Positions 33,478 to 42,680 of a stretch of 64,000 bases of DNA are shown here, one piece after another. The stretch comes from Mycolicibacterium rhodesiae JS60 (GTDB taxonomy: Bacteria; Actinomycetota; Actinomycetes; Mycobacteriales; Mycobacteriaceae), in NCBI GenBank assembly GCA_000230935.2, contig AGIQ01000003.1:248001-312000 (forward strand). The letters run 5' to 3'. The translations under genes and the position numbers were made by a program. Each line of letters starts with the position of its first letter. The first letter of the stretch is position 1. The notes under the pieces are model-generated. The model was not told the origin of the DNA and searched no databases. It saw nothing but the letters and a program-made list of their open reading frames with translations.

Positions 33478-34422
33478 TCACTTGACGGTCGGCAGGTCCG
33501 GGCTGGAGACGTCGTAGACCTTGCCCGGCTGAGTCAGTAACGCGGCCAGCTTCTCGGCCTTCTCCTCGGTGCGGTCGGTGGTCCCCCACACCACCGTGCG
33601 GCCGTCGGTCAGCGTCAGCGTCACCGACGCCACCGACGGCGCGGCCACCCGGCTGACCTGAGCCACCACCTCCGGGCGCAGGGCCGTCATCACCTCGAGC
33701 GCGGCCCGGGTCGGCGGATCGCTCGGACCCGGGTGGTCGACGTCGATGTAGGGCAGCCCGGGCGGCGGCGGCGCGGTCGCGAAATCCACCCCGTCGCGGT
33801 CGAACAGGTGCGGGCCGTCGGGATAGTCCTTCACCACGATCGGGATCCGCTCGACGATCGTGATCCGCAGCGTCGACGGATACTCCCGCTGCACACGCGC
33901 GCTGGCGACCCGCCGGATGCCGGCCACCCGGTCGGCCACGTGGTCGGTATTGATCTGCAGCAGCGGGGTGCCGATCTTGACCTTCGCGGCATCGACGACC
34001 TCGTCCCGGGTGATCGCGCCGATCCCGGTGATCACCAGCGACCGCGCCGACATGACCGGGGTGAAATAGAGGATCAGACCCAACGCAACGCTGACGATCG
34101 TGAGCACGATCAGCCAGGTGAGCAGCTTTAGACCGCGAACTGCGCTGCGACCCAACGCTTTCGGGGCATCGACAGGCTGGCCGCGCACCTTTCGTTTGGC
34201 CTCGCGGCGGGCATCTTCGATCGCGGTGGCGCGGGCCTGCGCGGCGCGGCGCTCGGCGCGCTCGCGGCGCTCCCGCATGCGGGGGCCCTCGTTGTCCTTC
34301 TCGTCGAGTTCGACGTTCGGCACGCCGTCACTCGCACTTTCGCTGCCATCTGTCGGTTTGGGCAGGATCGGGGGGTCCTCGGGGGGTGCCTCCGGCGGCC
34401 CCCCGCCCTCATCCTCGCTCAT
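33478..34422 (-). CDS. ftsQ: Cell division protein FtsQ
   Basis: 314 aa. A charged cytoplasmic N-terminus of about 95 aa, one membrane segment ('LLTWLIVLTIVSVALGLIL'), the POTRA domain ('ARSLVITGIGAITRDEVVDA', 'RVASARVQREYPSTLRI') and a beta domain ending in 'DGRTVVWGTTDRTEEKAEKL'. It links the septal synthase complex to the ring. Its start overlaps the murC stop by four bases. Confidence 0.95.
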   Translation of the reverse strand: MSEDEGGGPPEAPPEDPPILPKPTDGSESASDGVPNVELDEKDNEGPRMRERRERAERRAAQARATAIEDARREAKRKVRGQPVDAPKALGRSAVRGLKLLTWLIVLTIVSVALGLILYFTPVMSARSLVITGIGAITRDEVVDAAKVKIGTPLLQINTDHVADRVAGIRRVASARVQREYPSTLRITIVERIPIVVKDYPDGPHLFDRDGVDFATAPPPPGLPYIDVDHPGPSDPPTRAALEVMTALRPEVVAQVSRVAAPSVASVTLTLTDGRTVVWGTTDRTEEKAEKLAALLTQPGKVYDVSSPDLPTVK

Positions 34423-35870
34423 CGATTTGCCTTGGCATGCAACGCCGCCAGGATCTCCTGGCCGAGCATCGTCACATCGCCGGCACCCATGGTGACCACG
34501 ACGTCGCCCGGCCGGGCCGCGGCGGCCACCTGCTCGGCCACCGCCGAGAAGTCGGGAATGTAGGTCACCTCCACGTTGACGTGGTCGGCGATCGTCGCTC
34601 CGCTGACGCCTGCAATCGGTTGTTCACGGGCACCGTAAACATCGAGGACGAAGACCCGGTCGGCATCGCTGAGAGCCTCACCGAACTCCCGCGCGAAAAT
34701 CTTTGTCCGCGAATACAAGTGGGGCTGAAAGACGACGATGGCGCGACCCGCCCCCGCATGGGTCGTCTCGCCCTGGCGGGCCAGTGTGCGCAACGCCGCC
34801 AGAGCGGCGCGGACCTTCGTAGGATGATGGGCGTAGTCGTCGAAGACCCGCACGCCGTTGATCGTGCCCACCAACTCGAATCGTCTGCGCACACCCTCGA
34901 ATCCGGCAAGCCCATCGAGGATGCCCTCGACAGAAGCGCCCGCCTCGATCGCCGCCAACAACGCCGCGAGTGCGTTCAAGGCCATATGCCGGCCCGGCAC
35001 CGCCAGGCGCATCGCCCGTGGATACGGTTCGCCCGCGAGTGCGACGTGCGCCAGCGCACTGGTGCCCTGTTGCTCCCAGCTGAGCAGTGTCGCCGCCAGG
35101 CCCGGAACCGGGGCACCATCCGGCGAGCTACCGTAGCGCAACACCCGGATGCCTTGCTCCGCAGAACGATCGGCCAGTGCGGCAGCACCCTGGTCGTCGG
35201 CGCACGCGATCAACACACCTCCCGGCGCCAGTCGCTCGACGAATGCGTCGAAAACCGCGGTGTAGGCCTCGGCGGTGCCAAAGAAGTCCAGGTGATCGGC
35301 CTCGATATTGGTCACCACCGCGACGTCCGGCGTGTATTCGAGCAGGGAGCCGTCGCTCTCGTCGGCCTCGGCCACGAAACACGTGCCGCTGCCGTGGTGG
35401 GCGTTGGTGCCGGCCTCCCCCAGGTCGCCGCCGACCGCGAACGAGGGGTCAAAACCGGTGTGCTGCAACGCCACAATAAGCATCGAGGTCGTGGTTGTCT
35501 TGCCTGCCGTGCCGGTCACCATCAGGGTGCGATAGCCCGCCATCAGCTTGGCCAGCACCACCGGCCGCAGGATCACCGGGATCGCGCGCCTGCGGGCCTC
35601 GACCAGCTCGGGGTTGGTCTTCGGGATCGCGGCGTGAGTGGTGATCACCGCGGTCGCACCGCCGGGCAGCAGATCCAGGTTGGCCGCGTCGTGGCCGATG
35701 CTGATCGCCGCACCCCGCGCGCGCAGCGCCACCACCCCGCGGGACTCCTTGGCGTCGGAACCCGACACCAGGCCGCCACGGTCCAGCAGGATCCGGGCGA
35801 TCCCGGACATCCCGGCACCGCCGATGCCGACCATGTGCACCCGCTGCAGTTCGGGTGGCAGCGCGTTCAT
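34419..35870 (-). CDS. murC: UDP-N-acetylmuramate--L-alanine ligase MurC
   Basis: 483 aa. The N-terminal UDP-binding domain has 'VHMVGIGGAGMSGIARIL'; the ATP loop is 'VTGTAGKTTTTSML' near residue 120; 'EADESDGSLL' is a Mur signature; the C-terminal domain has 'VFDDYAHHPTKVRAAL'. It adds L-alanine to UDP-MurNAc in the cytoplasm. Both ends overlap neighbours by four bases (ATGA), so murG, murC and ftsQ are coupled. Confidence 0.97.
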   Translation of the reverse strand: MNALPPELQRVHMVGIGGAGMSGIARILLDRGGLVSGSDAKESRGVVALRARGAAISIGHDAANLDLLPGGATAVITTHAAIPKTNPELVEARRRAIPVILRPVVLAKLMAGYRTLMVTGTAGKTTTTSMLIVALQHTGFDPSFAVGGDLGEAGTNAHHGSGTCFVAEADESDGSLLEYTPDVAVVTNIEADHLDFFGTAEAYTAVFDAFVERLAPGGVLIACADDQGAAALADRSAEQGIRVLRYGSSPDGAPVPGLAATLLSWEQQGTSALAHVALAGEPYPRAMRLAVPGRHMALNALAALLAAIEAGASVEGILDGLAGFEGVRRRFELVGTINGVRVFDDYAHHPTKVRAALAALRTLARQGETTHAGAGRAIVVFQPHLYSRTKIFAREFGEALSDADRVFVLDVYGAREQPIAGVSGATIADHVNVEVTYIPDFSAVAEQVAAAARPGDVVVTMGAGDVTMLGQEILAALHAKANR

Positions 35871-36985
35871 CGTCGGCCCTTCCTCGCGACGTCGAGGGCC
35901 ACCTCGGCGACCCGCTGCGCCGCGTCGCGATGGCCGACCAGTGCGGCGGCCGCCGTCATCGCCTGCAGCCGCCGGCCGTCGGTGAGCAGGCCGGCCACCT
36001 CACGGGCAATGTATTCGCGGTTCAGTGCGGCGTCCTCGACCAGCACTCCACCGCCGGGGTTGACCACCGGCAGCGCGTTGAGCCGTTGCTCGCCGTTGCC
36101 GATCGGTAGCGGCACGTAGACCGCGGGCAGTCCGACCGCGGACACCTCGGCTACCGTCATCGCCCCCGACCGGCAGATCGCCAGGTCGGCGGCGGCGTAG
36201 GCCAGGTCCATCCGGTCCAGGTAGGGGACCCCCACGTACGGCGGGTCACCGGGTTTCGGGGTAGGCAGGTCGAGGGTGTTCTTGGGGCCGTGGGCGTGCA
36301 ACACCGAAATGCCCGCGGCAGCAAGGTCTTCGGCGGCAGCCGCCACGGCGCGGTTGATCGAGGCCGCACCCTGCGAACCGCCGAACACCAGCAGCACCAG
36401 GGCGTCGTCGGCGAAGCCGAAGTGCTCCCGCGCCTGGGCCCGCAATGCGGCGCGATCCAGCGACGTGATCGACGCCCGCACCGGCATACCGACCACCTCG
36501 GCATGCCGCAATCCAGAATCGGACACCGCCGAAAGCACTCGCCGGGCCGTACGCGCGCCGACCCGATTGGCCAGCCCGGCACTGGCATTGGCCTCGTGGA
36601 CGACGACCGGCACCCGGCGCCGGTGCACCGGCCCACCGCGGGCGGCCAGATAGGCCGGCAATGCCACGTAGCCGCCGAAGCCGATCACCACGTCGGCGTC
36701 GACGCCGTCGAGCACGGCCCGGGTTTCGCGCACCGCGCGGCGCACCCGCATGGGCAGGCGTACGAGGTCGCCATTGAGTTTGCGCGGCAGCGGCACGGGC
36801 GTGATGAGCTCCAGGTCGTAGCCCCGGTCAGGCACCAGTCGGGTCTCCAGTCCACGCGGGGTGCCCAGCGCGGTGATCCGGATGTCCGCGTCCAGCGCCC
36901 GCAACGCGTCGGCAACCGCCATGGCCGGTTCGACATGTCCGGCGGTGCCTCCACCGGCAAGGACGACCGACACCGAACCACTCAC
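35867..36985 (-). CDS. murG: UDP-N-acetylglucosamine transferase MurG
   Basis: 372 aa. 'VVLAGGGTAGHVEPAMAVAD' is the first glycine-rich loop, 'FGGYVALPAYLAA' follows, and 'VFGGSQGAASINRAV' is the linker motif; 'AICRSGAMTVAEVSAVGLPA' binds UDP-GlcNAc. It turns lipid I into lipid II at the inner face of the membrane. It overlaps ftsW and murC by four bases each. Confidence 0.97.
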   Translation of the reverse strand: MSGSVSVVLAGGGTAGHVEPAMAVADALRALDADIRITALGTPRGLETRLVPDRGYDLELITPVPLPRKLNGDLVRLPMRVRRAVRETRAVLDGVDADVVIGFGGYVALPAYLAARGGPVHRRRVPVVVHEANASAGLANRVGARTARRVLSAVSDSGLRHAEVVGMPVRASITSLDRAALRAQAREHFGFADDALVLLVFGGSQGAASINRAVAAAAEDLAAAGISVLHAHGPKNTLDLPTPKPGDPPYVGVPYLDRMDLAYAAADLAICRSGAMTVAEVSAVGLPAVYVPLPIGNGEQRLNALPVVNPGGGVLVEDAALNREYIAREVAGLLTDGRRLQAMTAAAALVGHRDAAQRVAEVALDVARKGRR

Positions 36986-38652
36986 CCGTAACGCTGACCT
37001 TCCAATGCGCGGGACCGCCGTGCGCGACTGCTTCCCTCATGCGGATGCTGCGCGCTGTTGCGCGGAGCGTCACCATGATGCCCTGAGCGCCGGGTGGGTC
37101 GCTGGGCCGTCCGGGTTTTGGCAGGTAGACCGGCACGGTCGCCGGTGGATTGGGTTTTTCGGGCCGGTTTCTTGGCGGGCTTTCGGGCGGCCGGCTTGGC
37201 GGGTTTGACAGCCTTGGCGGACTTCTCCCCCGGCTTGGCGCGCAGCCGGTCACGCAGCGCCTCCACCCGGGACGGCACGTAGGCCTCGGGCAGCGGCAGT
37301 CGCAGGACCCGGTTCATCCGGTCTTCTCGGCCGGCGCGCAGCGCGGCCACCGCCTCGGGTTCGTGGCGGGCCGCGTTGGCCATCAGCCCGATCATGAATA
37401 GTGTTGTGGCCGTTGATGTTCCACCCGCAGAGATCAACGGGAGCTGGATGCCGGTGACGGGCAGCAGGCCGATGACATAGCCGACGTTGATGAAGACCTG
37501 GCCGATCACCCACATGGTGGCGGCGGCGGTCAGCAGCCGCAGGAACGGGTCGGCCGAGCGCCGGGCGATCCGCATGCCGGTGTAGGCGAACAGCCCGAAC
37601 AGCGCCAGCAGCCCGAACGCGCCGACGAAGCCGAGTTCCTCGCCGATGATCGCGAAGATGAAGTCGTTGTGTGCGTTGGGCAGATAGTTCCATTTCGCGG
37701 TGCCCTGGCCCAGCCCATCGCCGAAGACACCGCCGTTGGCCAGCGCGAACTTGGCCTGGCGGGCCTGATATCCCGAGCCCTGCGCGTCGGCGGAAGGGTC
37801 CAGCCAGGACCGCACCCGATCGGAGCGGTAGCCCTCCGAGATCGCCAGCACGGCGGCCGCGCCGACCGCGGCCAGCAGGGAGCTGACGAACACCTTCAGC
37901 GGCAGGCCCGCGTACCAGAGCAGGGCCAGCAGGATGATGCCCAGCGACACGGTCTGCCCGAGGTCGGGCTGGGCGACGATCAGCACCAGCGCGACGACCG
38001 CGGCGGGGATCAGCGGGATCAGCATCTCGCGCAGCGACGCCCGCTCCATCCGCCGAGTCGCCAGCAGGTGCGCGCCCCAGATGGCGAACGCGATCTTGGT
38101 GAGCTCCGAGGGCTGCATCGACATCCCCGCGACCACGAACCAGCCCCGGGTGCCGTTGGCTTCGTGGCCGATACCGGGAATCAGCACCAGCACCAGCAGC
38201 ACGATGGTGACGGCGAACGCGGAGAACGCGGTGCGACGCAGGAAGCGCACCGGCAGCCGCAGCGCGAACCAGCAGGCGAACAGTCCGAGTACGGTCCACA
38301 TCACCTGGCGGGTGAAGATCGCCCAGGGTGAGCCGTCCTCGTCGTAGGAGTGCACACCCGACGCGGACAGCACCATGGTCAGCCCGAGGGTGACCAGCAG
38401 CGCCGCGACCGAAATGATCAGGTGGAACGACGTCATCGGCCGCCCCAGCCAGGCGCCGAACTTGCGCGGAACCCCGAACCGGGATTTCGCGGCTGCCTCG
38501 GTGGTGGCGACGGGTTCGGTGGCGACTTCGGCATCGGCCGTGACGTCGCTGCCCTCGTCGGCGACGTCGGCGTCGGCCGCCTCGGCAGAGTCTGCGGTAT
38601 CCGGGGTGTCCGCCGTGCCGCGTCGCCGCAGCCGGGACAGCATCTTGGCCAC
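36982..38652 (-). CDS. ftsW: FtsW, SEDS-family septal peptidoglycan polymerase
   Basis: 556 aa. A cytoplasmic N-terminus of about 75 aa rich in Asp/Ala is followed by ten membrane segments. The SEDS blocks are 'GARGWF'-like 'GTRGWFVVAGMSMQPSEL', 'QPDLGQTVSLGII' and 'LPVTGIQLPLISAGGTSTA'. A long, very basic Lys/Pro/Ala tail of about 100 aa follows, which is common in mycobacteria. It polymerises glycan strands together with PbpB. It follows murD by five bases. Confidence 0.96.
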   Translation of the reverse strand: MAKMLSRLRRRGTADTPDTADSAEAADADVADEGSDVTADAEVATEPVATTEAAAKSRFGVPRKFGAWLGRPMTSFHLIISVAALLVTLGLTMVLSASGVHSYDEDGSPWAIFTRQVMWTVLGLFACWFALRLPVRFLRRTAFSAFAVTIVLLVLVLIPGIGHEANGTRGWFVVAGMSMQPSELTKIAFAIWGAHLLATRRMERASLREMLIPLIPAAVVALVLIVAQPDLGQTVSLGIILLALLWYAGLPLKVFVSSLLAAVGAAAVLAISEGYRSDRVRSWLDPSADAQGSGYQARQAKFALANGGVFGDGLGQGTAKWNYLPNAHNDFIFAIIGEELGFVGAFGLLALFGLFAYTGMRIARRSADPFLRLLTAAATMWVIGQVFINVGYVIGLLPVTGIQLPLISAGGTSTATTLFMIGLMANAARHEPEAVAALRAGREDRMNRVLRLPLPEAYVPSRVEALRDRLRAKPGEKSAKAVKPAKPAARKPAKKPARKTQSTGDRAGLPAKTRTAQRPTRRSGHHGDAPRNSAQHPHEGSSRARRSRALEGQRYG

Positions 38653-38657
38653 GGCGG

Positions 38658-40121
38658 CTACCGGGCGGCGGCGCGCACGGCGGCGGCGAACGTGTCACCA
38701 CGGTCGGCGTAGCCGGCGAACTGATCGAACGAGGCGCCGGCGGGAGCCAGCAGCACGGTGTCCCCGGTTCGGGCCAGCGTGGCCGCGGCGGCGACGACCT
38801 CGGTCATCACCCGGGCACCCAGGCCTGGCGCGGAGGCGTCGACCACGCGAGTCTCAAGAGTAACGCCTGACTCATTGGTCTCATGCACCACAGCATCCTC
38901 CCGCGTCACAACCTGGATGACGGGGACATCGGGCGCGTGTCGCGATAACGCGTCGGCAACCACGGCGCGGTCCCGGCCGATCAGCACCGCCCCGACCAGC
39001 CGATTCGCGACGCGGGTGACCATCTCGTCGACCGATGCACCCTTGAGCAGGCCACCGGCCACCCACACCACCCGCTCGTAGGCCAGCAGCGAAGCCTGCG
39101 CGGCATGCGGGTTGGTGGCCTTGGAGTCGTCGACGTAGGTGACGCCGCCGACGACGGCGACCCGTTCGGCGCGGTGGCGCCCGACCTGGAAGTGGGCCAG
39201 CGCGTCGGCGATCGAGGCGGGTGCGACGCCGACCGCGCGGGCCAGCGCGGCCGCGCCGAGCGCGTCGAGGATGCCGACCGGGCCGGCGACCGGGATCGAG
39301 GCCACGGGCGCGAGGTCGAGATCGGCGGCGAAGGCCCGGTCGACGAGCATGCCGTGGCGGACGCCGAGTTCGCCGGCACCCGGCTCGCCGAGCCGGAAGC
39401 CGGTCTTGACGGCCGCGGCGGCACTCGGCGACAGGCCGGCCGCAACCGGGTCATCGAGTCCGACGACCGCGACGCGGCCGTCGAGCGCGCGGGCTTTGGC
39501 AGCGGCGTAAGCATCCATCGAGCCGTGCCAGTCGAGATGGTCTTCGGCGACGTTGAGCACCGCGCCCGCCTCCGGGCGCAGTGACGGCGTCCAGAACAGC
39601 TGGAAGCTGGACAGTTCCACGGCCAGTACGTCGGCCGGTTCGCCCAGCACGTCGAGCACCGGATCGCCGATGTTGCCGCACAGCACCGCGCGGCGGCCGT
39701 CGGCGACCAGCATCGCGTGCAGCATCGAGGTCGTGGTGGTCTTGCCGTTGGTGCCGGTGACCACCAACCAGCGCCGCGGCGGCCCGTAATGGCCGGCCGC
39801 GTCCAGCCGCCAGGCCAGCTCCACGTCGCCCCAGATCGGGATCCCGGCCGCTGCCGCCGCGGCCAGCACCGGCGCGGTCGGCGGGAAGCCCGGGCTGGTG
39901 ACCACCAAGGCATAGTCACCGATCCCGGCTACCGCCCCGGCCGGCGTGATGGTCTGAATACCGTTGGCCGCCAACGCTTTCAGTGAATCGGCATTGTCGT
40001 CGCAGACCCGAATGCGGACATCCCAGGACGCCAGGGCGGCGACCACCGCACGTCCGGTGATACCGGCGCCGGTCACCAGGACCTGCGCCCCCGGGGTCAG
40101 CTCGGCCAGACCGGGGTGCAC
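38658..40121 (-). CDS. murD: UDP-N-acetylmuramoylalanine--D-glutamate ligase MurD
   Basis: 487 aa. 'VLVTGAGITGRAVVAAL' opens the UDP-binding domain, the ATP loop is 'VVTGTNGKTTTTSMLHAML', and 'AEDHLDWHGSMDAYAAAKA' and 'YVDDSKATNPHAAQASL' are MurD signatures. It adds D-glutamate to UDP-MurNAc-L-Ala. It lies one base downstream of mraY. Confidence 0.97.
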   Translation of the reverse strand: MHPGLAELTPGAQVLVTGAGITGRAVVAALASWDVRIRVCDDNADSLKALAANGIQTITPAGAVAGIGDYALVVTSPGFPPTAPVLAAAAAAGIPIWGDVELAWRLDAAGHYGPPRRWLVVTGTNGKTTTTSMLHAMLVADGRRAVLCGNIGDPVLDVLGEPADVLAVELSSFQLFWTPSLRPEAGAVLNVAEDHLDWHGSMDAYAAAKARALDGRVAVVGLDDPVAAGLSPSAAAAVKTGFRLGEPGAGELGVRHGMLVDRAFAADLDLAPVASIPVAGPVGILDALGAAALARAVGVAPASIADALAHFQVGRHRAERVAVVGGVTYVDDSKATNPHAAQASLLAYERVVWVAGGLLKGASVDEMVTRVANRLVGAVLIGRDRAVVADALSRHAPDVPVIQVVTREDAVVHETNESGVTLETRVVDASAPGLGARVMTEVVAAAATLARTGDTVLLAPAGASFDQFAGYADRGDTFAAAVRAAAR

Positions 40122-40122
40122 G

Positions 40123-41202
40123 TCAGGCCCCGATGGCCGACAGCCACTCGCCGTAGAACAGGGCCACCCCGAGCCCGCAGGCGATCGCGGTGAGCAGCCA
40201 GAACCGGATGATCACCGTCGTCTCGGCCCAGCCGACCAGCTCGAAGTGGTGGTGGAACGGCGCCATCCGGAACACTCGGCGCCCGGTGGTCCGGAACGCG
40301 AGGATCTGCACCACCACCGAGGTGACCTCGGCGACGAACAGCGCACCCAGCACGACGGCCAGCACCTCGGTGCGGCTGGTGACCGACAGCCCGGCGATCA
40401 TGCCGCCCAGCGCCAGCGATCCGGTGTCGCCCATGAAGATCTTCGCGGGCGCGGCATTCCACCACAGGAAGCCGATGCACGCCCCGGCGGTCGCGGCGGC
40501 CAGCACCGCCAGATCCAGCGGGTCGCGGACGTTGTAGCAACCCAGCCCCGGCGCGGTGGCGCAGGCATTGCGGTACTGCCAGAACGTGATCAGCACGTAG
40601 GCGGCACTGACCATGGCCATACTCCCGCCGGCCAGCCCGTCGAGGCCGTCGGTGAAGTTCACCGCATTGGACCAGGCGCTGACGACGACCACGCAGAACA
40701 GCACGAACACACCGGAGCTCAGTGTGACAGTGGCGATCTCGCGTACATAGGACAGCTCCGCGCTGCCCGGTGTCAGGCCGTCGGCGTTGCGGAACTGCAG
40801 TACGAGGATGCCGAACAGCACGGCGGCGGTGAGCTGCCCAACCGTTTTGGCGGTCTTGTTCAGGCCGAGGTTGCGGGAGCGCCGGATCTTGATCAGGTCG
40901 TCGACGAAGCCGACCGCGCCCAGCGCGGTGGCCAGGCCGAGCACCAGCAGCCCGGAGGCCGACGGGCCGTCCCCGCCGAGCGCGACGCCGACCAGGTGGG
41001 TGCCGAGGTACCCCGCCCAGATGCCGGCCAGGATCGCGACGCCGCCCATCGACGGGGTGCCGCGTTTGGTCTTGTGGCTCGGCGGGCCGTCCTCGCGGAT
41101 CTCGTGGCCGAGGCCCTGGCGGGTGAACAGCCGGATGAGCGCCGGGGTCAGCAGGATCGACACCGCCAGCGAGATGCCGACGGCGATCAGGATCAGTCTC
41201 AT
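40123..41202 (-). CDS. mraY: Phospho-N-acetylmuramoyl-pentapeptide transferase MraY (MurX)
   Basis: 359 aa with ten membrane segments. Catalytic motifs are 'GTPSMGGVAIL', 'FVDDLIKIRRSRNLGL' (the DD pair), 'NAVNFTDGLDGLAGG' and 'FMGDTGSLALGG', and 'FHHHFELVGW' near the C-terminus. It makes lipid I from UDP-MurNAc-pentapeptide and decaprenyl phosphate. It overlaps murF by four bases. Confidence 0.98.
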   Translation of the reverse strand: MRLILIAVGISLAVSILLTPALIRLFTRQGLGHEIREDGPPSHKTKRGTPSMGGVAILAGIWAGYLGTHLVGVALGGDGPSASGLLVLGLATALGAVGFVDDLIKIRRSRNLGLNKTAKTVGQLTAAVLFGILVLQFRNADGLTPGSAELSYVREIATVTLSSGVFVLFCVVVVSAWSNAVNFTDGLDGLAGGSMAMVSAAYVLITFWQYRNACATAPGLGCYNVRDPLDLAVLAAATAGACIGFLWWNAAPAKIFMGDTGSLALGGMIAGLSVTSRTEVLAVVLGALFVAEVTSVVVQILAFRTTGRRVFRMAPFHHHFELVGWAETTVIIRFWLLTAIACGLGVALFYGEWLSAIGA

Positions 41203-42680
41203 GAGGTGGCCTCAGTCAGCAGCGCCTCCGCCAGCGCACCCAGGCCCGCCGAGTTCGATGCCTTGACCAGCACGACATCACCGGGCGCCAGCTCGGTGCG
41301 CAGCAGTTCCAGGGCGGCGTCGGCGTCGTCGACCAAGGTGGATTCCGAACCCCAGGATCCCTCCATGACCGCCCCGTGGTGCATGGCGTTCATGGGCCTC
41401 CCGGTTCCGACGACGACGAGTCGACTGATATCTAAGCGCACGGCGAGTCGACCGATACGATCATGCTCGGTTATCGAGGAGTCCCCCAGCTCCGCCATCT
41501 CGCCGAGCACGGCCCAACTGCGCCTGCGCTCACCGGAGCGCGCCATCACCGCCAGGGCCTGCAGGCCGGCCTTCATCGAGTCCGGGTTGGCGTTGTAGGC
41601 GTCGTTGACGACGGTCACGCCGTCGGCGCGGGTGCGCACCTCCATGCGGTGCCTTGAAGCCGGGCCCGCGGCGGCCAACGCGGCGGCCACCTGTTCGGGT
41701 GTGGCCCCGCATTCCAGTGCCACCGCGGCCGCGCTGCACGCGTTGCCGACCTGATGTTCGCCGTGCACGGCCAGCTGCACAGCGGCGGAGCCCGCCGCGG
41801 TGACCAGCGTGAAGCGCGGCCGGGCCAGCTCGTCGAGTTCGACGTCCACGGCGCGAACGTCGGCCGCCGCGGACTGTCCGACCCGCACCACCCGCGCCGC
41901 GGTCCTGGTGGACATCGCCGCCACCATCGGGTCATCGGAGTTGAGGATCACCACCCCCGAGGCCGGAACCGCTTCTACCAGTTCACCTTTCGTGGCCGCG
42001 ATGACCTCGCGGGAGCCGAACTCCCCGAGATGGGCGGTGCCGACGTTGAGCACGACCGCGATCGACGGCGGGGCGATGGCCGCCAGCGCGGCGATATTGC
42101 CGGGATGCCGGGCCGACATCTCCAGCACCAGATAGTCGGTGGCCTCGGTCGCCCGCAGCACGGTCCACGGGTGACCCAACTCGTTGTTGAACGAGCCCGG
42201 CGGGGCGACGACTTCACCCAGCGGGCGCAGCACGGCGGCAATCAGATCCTTGGTCGAGGTCTTGCCCGACGACCCGGTGACCCCAACGATCGTCAGCCCG
42301 CCCGCGACCAGTTCGGCAGCGACGGCGGCGGCCAACTTGGCCAGCGCGGCCAGCACGGCCGCACCGGAGCCGTCGACGTCGTGTTCGAGAACCCCGGCGT
42401 GCGCATCGGCGGCCGTTGCGGGCGGTACGACGATCGCGGGCACCCCGACCGGCCGCGCCGCGAGCACCGCGACGGCACCCGCGTCGATCGCGCCCTCGGC
42501 GAAGTCATGGCCGTCGGTGCGAGCACCGGGCAGCGCCAGGAACAAGCTGCCCGCGGTGACGGCACGCGAGTCGAACTCGACGGTTCCGGTGACGGTGCGC
42601 GAGGCCGCCTCGCCGGCGCTGATGTCGGCGAGCGTTCCCCCGACGATCTCGGCGATCTGGGCGACGGTCAGGGCGATCAC
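41199..42680 (-). CDS. murF: UDP-N-acetylmuramoyl-tripeptide--D-Ala-D-Ala ligase MurF
   Basis: 493 aa. The ATP loop is 'GVTGSSGKTSTKDLIAAVL', with 'VLEMSARHPGNIAALAAIA' and 'VVNDAYNANPDSMKAGLQAL' as MurF signatures. It completes the UDP-MurNAc-pentapeptide. Its ends overlap murE and mraY by four bases each. Confidence 0.97.
   Translation of the reverse strand: MIALTVAQIAEIVGGTLADISAGEAASRTVTGTVEFDSRAVTAGSLFLALPGARTDGHDFAEGAIDAGAVAVLAARPVGVPAIVVPPATAADAHAGVLEHDVDGSGAAVLAALAKLAAAVAAELVAGGLTIVGVTGSSGKTSTKDLIAAVLRPLGEVVAPPGSFNNELGHPWTVLRATEATDYLVLEMSARHPGNIAALAAIAPPSIAVVLNVGTAHLGEFGSREVIAATKGELVEAVPASGVVILNSDDPMVAAMSTRTAARVVRVGQSAAADVRAVDVELDELARPRFTLVTAAGSAAVQLAVHGEHQVGNACSAAAVALECGATPEQVAAALAAAGPASRHRMEVRTRADGVTVVNDAYNANPDSMKAGLQALAVMARSGERRRSWAVLGEMAELGDSSITEHDRIGRLAVRLDISRLVVVGTGRPMNAMHHGAVMEGSWGSESTLVDDADAALELLRTELAPGDVVLVKASNSAGLGALAEALLTEATS

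Noticed and set aside
31466..33517. A 683-codon plus-strand frame opposite pgeF and ftsZ
   Set aside because: It is the antisense of well-supported genes, produced by GC-rich third positions; its composition is His/Gly/Arg/Val-rich and matches no family.
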